In this document: in pieces, positions 30,080 through 30,904 of the stretch | Layout of the letters: every line of letters starts with the position of its first letter | How positions within the stretch are numbered: the first letter of the stretch is position 1 | IMG/VR virus record: IMGVR_UViG_3300042868_005166 | Coordinates: 1 to 30,904 of that record | DNA length: 30,904 bases | Origin: a virus | Reading direction: 5' to 3' (one strand) | Notes under the pieces: generated by a model | The model's input: only the letters and a program-made list of their open reading frames with translations | Told to the model about the DNA's origin: nothing | The model's database searches: none | Made by a program: the position numbers and the translations under genes

Positions 30080-30095
30080 GTTAAGAAAACTTAAT
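30080..30095 (-). repeat. Operator-like near-palindrome, copy 2 (inverted)
   Basis: On the minus strand the sequence is ATTAAGTTTTCTTAAC, 15 of 16 bases identical to copy 1 at 29693 but inverted. Its TTAA half-sites at 30081 and 30091 are ten bases apart. Confidence 0.7.
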
Positions 30096-30127
30096 ATGTA
30101 AGAAGTGTCAAAAAGGGGTCGTTTTTC

Positions 30128-30140
30128 TGGTATATATATA
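30128..30140 (+). promoter_or_regulatory. Possible extended -10 promoter before the 159-aa gene
   Basis: TGGTATATATATA contains the TGN extended -10 signal and a TATATA box with no recognisable -35. It would start a transcript near 30143 with a long structured leader. It may be only an AT repeat. Confidence 0.3.
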
Positions 30141-30164
30141 GGGGGGTAAGGGGGGTCGAGGAAA

Positions 30165-30210
30165 GGCTCCCCGACTTCCAAGCATGTAAAACTAAAAAGA
30201 AAGGGGAGCC
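30165..30210 (+). repeat. Hairpin in the leader of the 159-aa gene
   Basis: GGCTCCCC (30165-30172) is exactly complementary to GGGGAGCC (30203-30210) with a 30-base A-rich loop. A second, weaker pairing, CCCTCC (30231-30236) with GGAGGG (30243-30248), lies further down the same leader. The structures could control translation or transcript stability. Confidence 0.55.
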
Positions 30211-30270
30211 GAGAAGGCCCCCGAAGATCTCCCTCCGGTTAAGGAGGGGTCTACCCATAGGAGTGTAACA

Positions 30271-30750
30271 ATGGCAAGCGACTATCTGGAGCGATCCAAG
30301 TCCGCTAATAAGTCGATGGGGAAGAAGGCTAAGGCCGTCCGTCGACAGCAGAGCCGTGCCGCCAACGAGGCCGTAGCGTTTGTTACATCTGGCCCAAAGG
30401 AAACTAGAGGGAAGTACTCTGAACTTGGGGTGGGCGCCAATAAACTTTCTGGCGTAGCGAAAGCACTTCGTGCCTCCGGGCAAACTCAAAAAGCAGCAGC
30501 CGTCGAGTCAAGGCTCGTGTCAAAGGTTTCCGGCGAGAAACTTAGACAGTCTGTTAATTCCTACAAGGAAAGGTATTATTCAAACTGGAACAAGAAGTCT
30601 TTGGAGGAGGGTGTTCCGGCATTTGAGTTTCCAAGGTCTATTCCAATTAATGCCAATGCACGAGGAAGACTTGCTAGGGCCATTGAAAGTAGGATTAAGT
30701 CCGAGTCACTATTCACACGAGCCCCAAAGAATAGCAAGAAGGCAAAGTGA
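30271..30750 (+). CDS. Basic protein, unknown (159 aa), start of second rightward block
   Basis: This protein has AGGAG seven bases before its ATG. It is strongly Lys/Arg-rich throughout (GKKAKAVRRQQSRAANEAV, KKSLEEG near the middle), and ends APKNSKKAK. It contains a helical middle part (KLSGVAKALRASGQTQKAAA) and no cysteine. Basic composition fits a nucleic-acid-binding protein, or a protein packaged with DNA. I do not recognise a family. It may open the operon that leads, outside the window, to the terminase. Its stop overlaps the next start as GTGA. Confidence 0.7.
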   Translation: MASDYLERSKSANKSMGKKAKAVRRQQSRAANEAVAFVTSGPKETRGKYSELGVGANKLSGVAKALRASGQTQKAAAVESRLVSKVSGEKLRQSVNSYKERYYSNWNKKSLEEGVPAFEFPRSIPINANARGRLARAIESRIKSESLFTRAPKNSKKAK

Positions 30751-30904
30751 TTCAGCGCCTCGAGAAGGCGCAACGCTACGTTGATGCTGCCAAGGAGATC
30801 CTAAACCTCACCCAGTGGGATATCAAGGTCAAGGACTACCCTGCGGCAGAGGATGCGTACGCCGACATCGAGGCACATGATGTCCTCTGGCATGCCAAAC
30901 TCCG
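30747..30904 (+). CDS. Unknown protein, N-terminal part only
   Basis: An ORF starts with GTG at 30747 (GTGA overlap) and is open to the window end, 52 codons. It begins MIQRLEKAQRYVDAAKEILN and continues TQWDIKVKDYP. A helix followed by a Trp-Asp-Ile-x-Val strand is seen at the start of some small phage SprT-like metallopeptidases, but the metal-binding HExxH motif is not in view, so this is a guess. No other features are visible. Confidence 0.6.
   Translation, partial: MIQRLEKAQRYVDAAKEILNLTQWDIKVKDYPAAEDAYADIEAHDVLWHAKL

Larger units (their letters stand above)
29574..30270. promoter_or_regulatory. Divergent non-coding control region
   Basis: About 700 bases separate the leftward block from the rightward block and I see no credible gene in them. 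The region holds G-runs and C-runs (29808-29815 with 29827-29832 as a hairpin), a perfect hairpin GACAAG/CTTGTC (29839-29854), direct repeats of GCTCAGGT (29757 and 29772), inverted copies of a 16-base near-palindrome, two candidate promoters and a hairpin before the 159-aa gene. It is probably the main transcription switch and could include an origin. Confidence 0.75.

Noticed and set aside
30091-30489. Minus-strand ORF of 132 codons facing the 159-aa gene
   Set aside because: It crosses the leader hairpins and the opposite gene, lacks an RBS, and its sequence is an unstructured translation of the non-coding repeats.
1-30904. A complete circular genome joined at the window ends
   Set aside because: Joining the last bases to the first does not continue the terminal ORF into the terminase frame; it meets a stop after about 17 codons, and most of the terminase is missing.
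1-30904. tRNA or rRNA genes, integrase and attachment sites
   Set aside because: I found no tRNA-like cloverleaf, rRNA, tyrosine or serine recombinase, or repressor gene. A temperate lifestyle is not supported by this window, though part of the genome is missing.

Overview
This window is a stretch of a tailed double-stranded DNA phage (class Caudoviricetes), not a bacterial chromosome. Nearly every base is coding. Genes are joined by 1-4 base stop/start overlaps (ATGA, GTGA, TAATG), and the order of the structural genes is a classic virion-assembly order. The host cannot be read directly. The moderately GC-rich composition, a ReqiPepy6 gp37-like tail protein, a probable leaderless mRNA and small proteins resembling those of actinobacteriophages make an actinobacterial host the best guess, but this is inference. 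The two ends of the window do not join in frame, so the genome is longer than what is shown.

Rightward block, 1-24018. Virion genes come first: the C-terminus of the large terminase, a portal, two very large uncharacterised proteins (979 and 1189 aa), a scaffold and an N4-gp56-type major capsid protein. A hairpin whose 3' arm carries the -35 box of a consensus promoter follows, then a glycosyltransferase, a head-tail adaptor, a Dit-like tail protein and a tail hub with three N-terminal Ig-like repeats. No tape-measure-like gene is visible, which points to a short-tailed (podovirus-like) particle with the two giant proteins as candidate internal or ejection proteins. Next come a holin-like protein and an HTH-metallophosphoesterase fusion with a second consensus promoter inside it. 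A nucleotide-sugar set follows: HAD phosphatase, RmlD-like reductase and SDR epimerase, with an RmlC-like epimerase further on. A third consensus promoter appears to make a leaderless transcript for a recombination module containing a Cas4-like Fe-S nuclease, an Erf annealing protein and a small PD-(D/E)XK resolvase-like nuclease. The block ends with small accessory genes, including a MazG/DUF1599-like protein.

Leftward block, 29573-23977. This is a tightly coupled chain of about 18 mostly tiny genes, many with paired cysteines (zinc-ribbon-like) or a single membrane segment. It includes a secreted RlpA-like double-psi barrel protein and ends with a DnaB-type helicase and a zinc-ribbon protein. 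Two of its genes (53 and 32 aa) are very short but fit exactly into the chain of ATGA overlaps. One stretch may code in two frames.

Between the two blocks, 29574-30270 is about 700 bases without a credible gene. It holds inverted copies of a 16-base near-palindrome with helically phased TTAA half-sites, G/C-run hairpins, short direct repeats and candidate divergent promoters, and is probably the main control region and possibly an origin. To its right a new rightward block begins with a basic 159-aa protein and runs off the window.

Together the genes describe a phage that packages and builds its own head, makes or remodels a sugar nucleotide and carries a glycosyltransferase that may decorate the capsid or the host surface, replicates with its own helicase, and recombines with an Erf/Cas4-like system.
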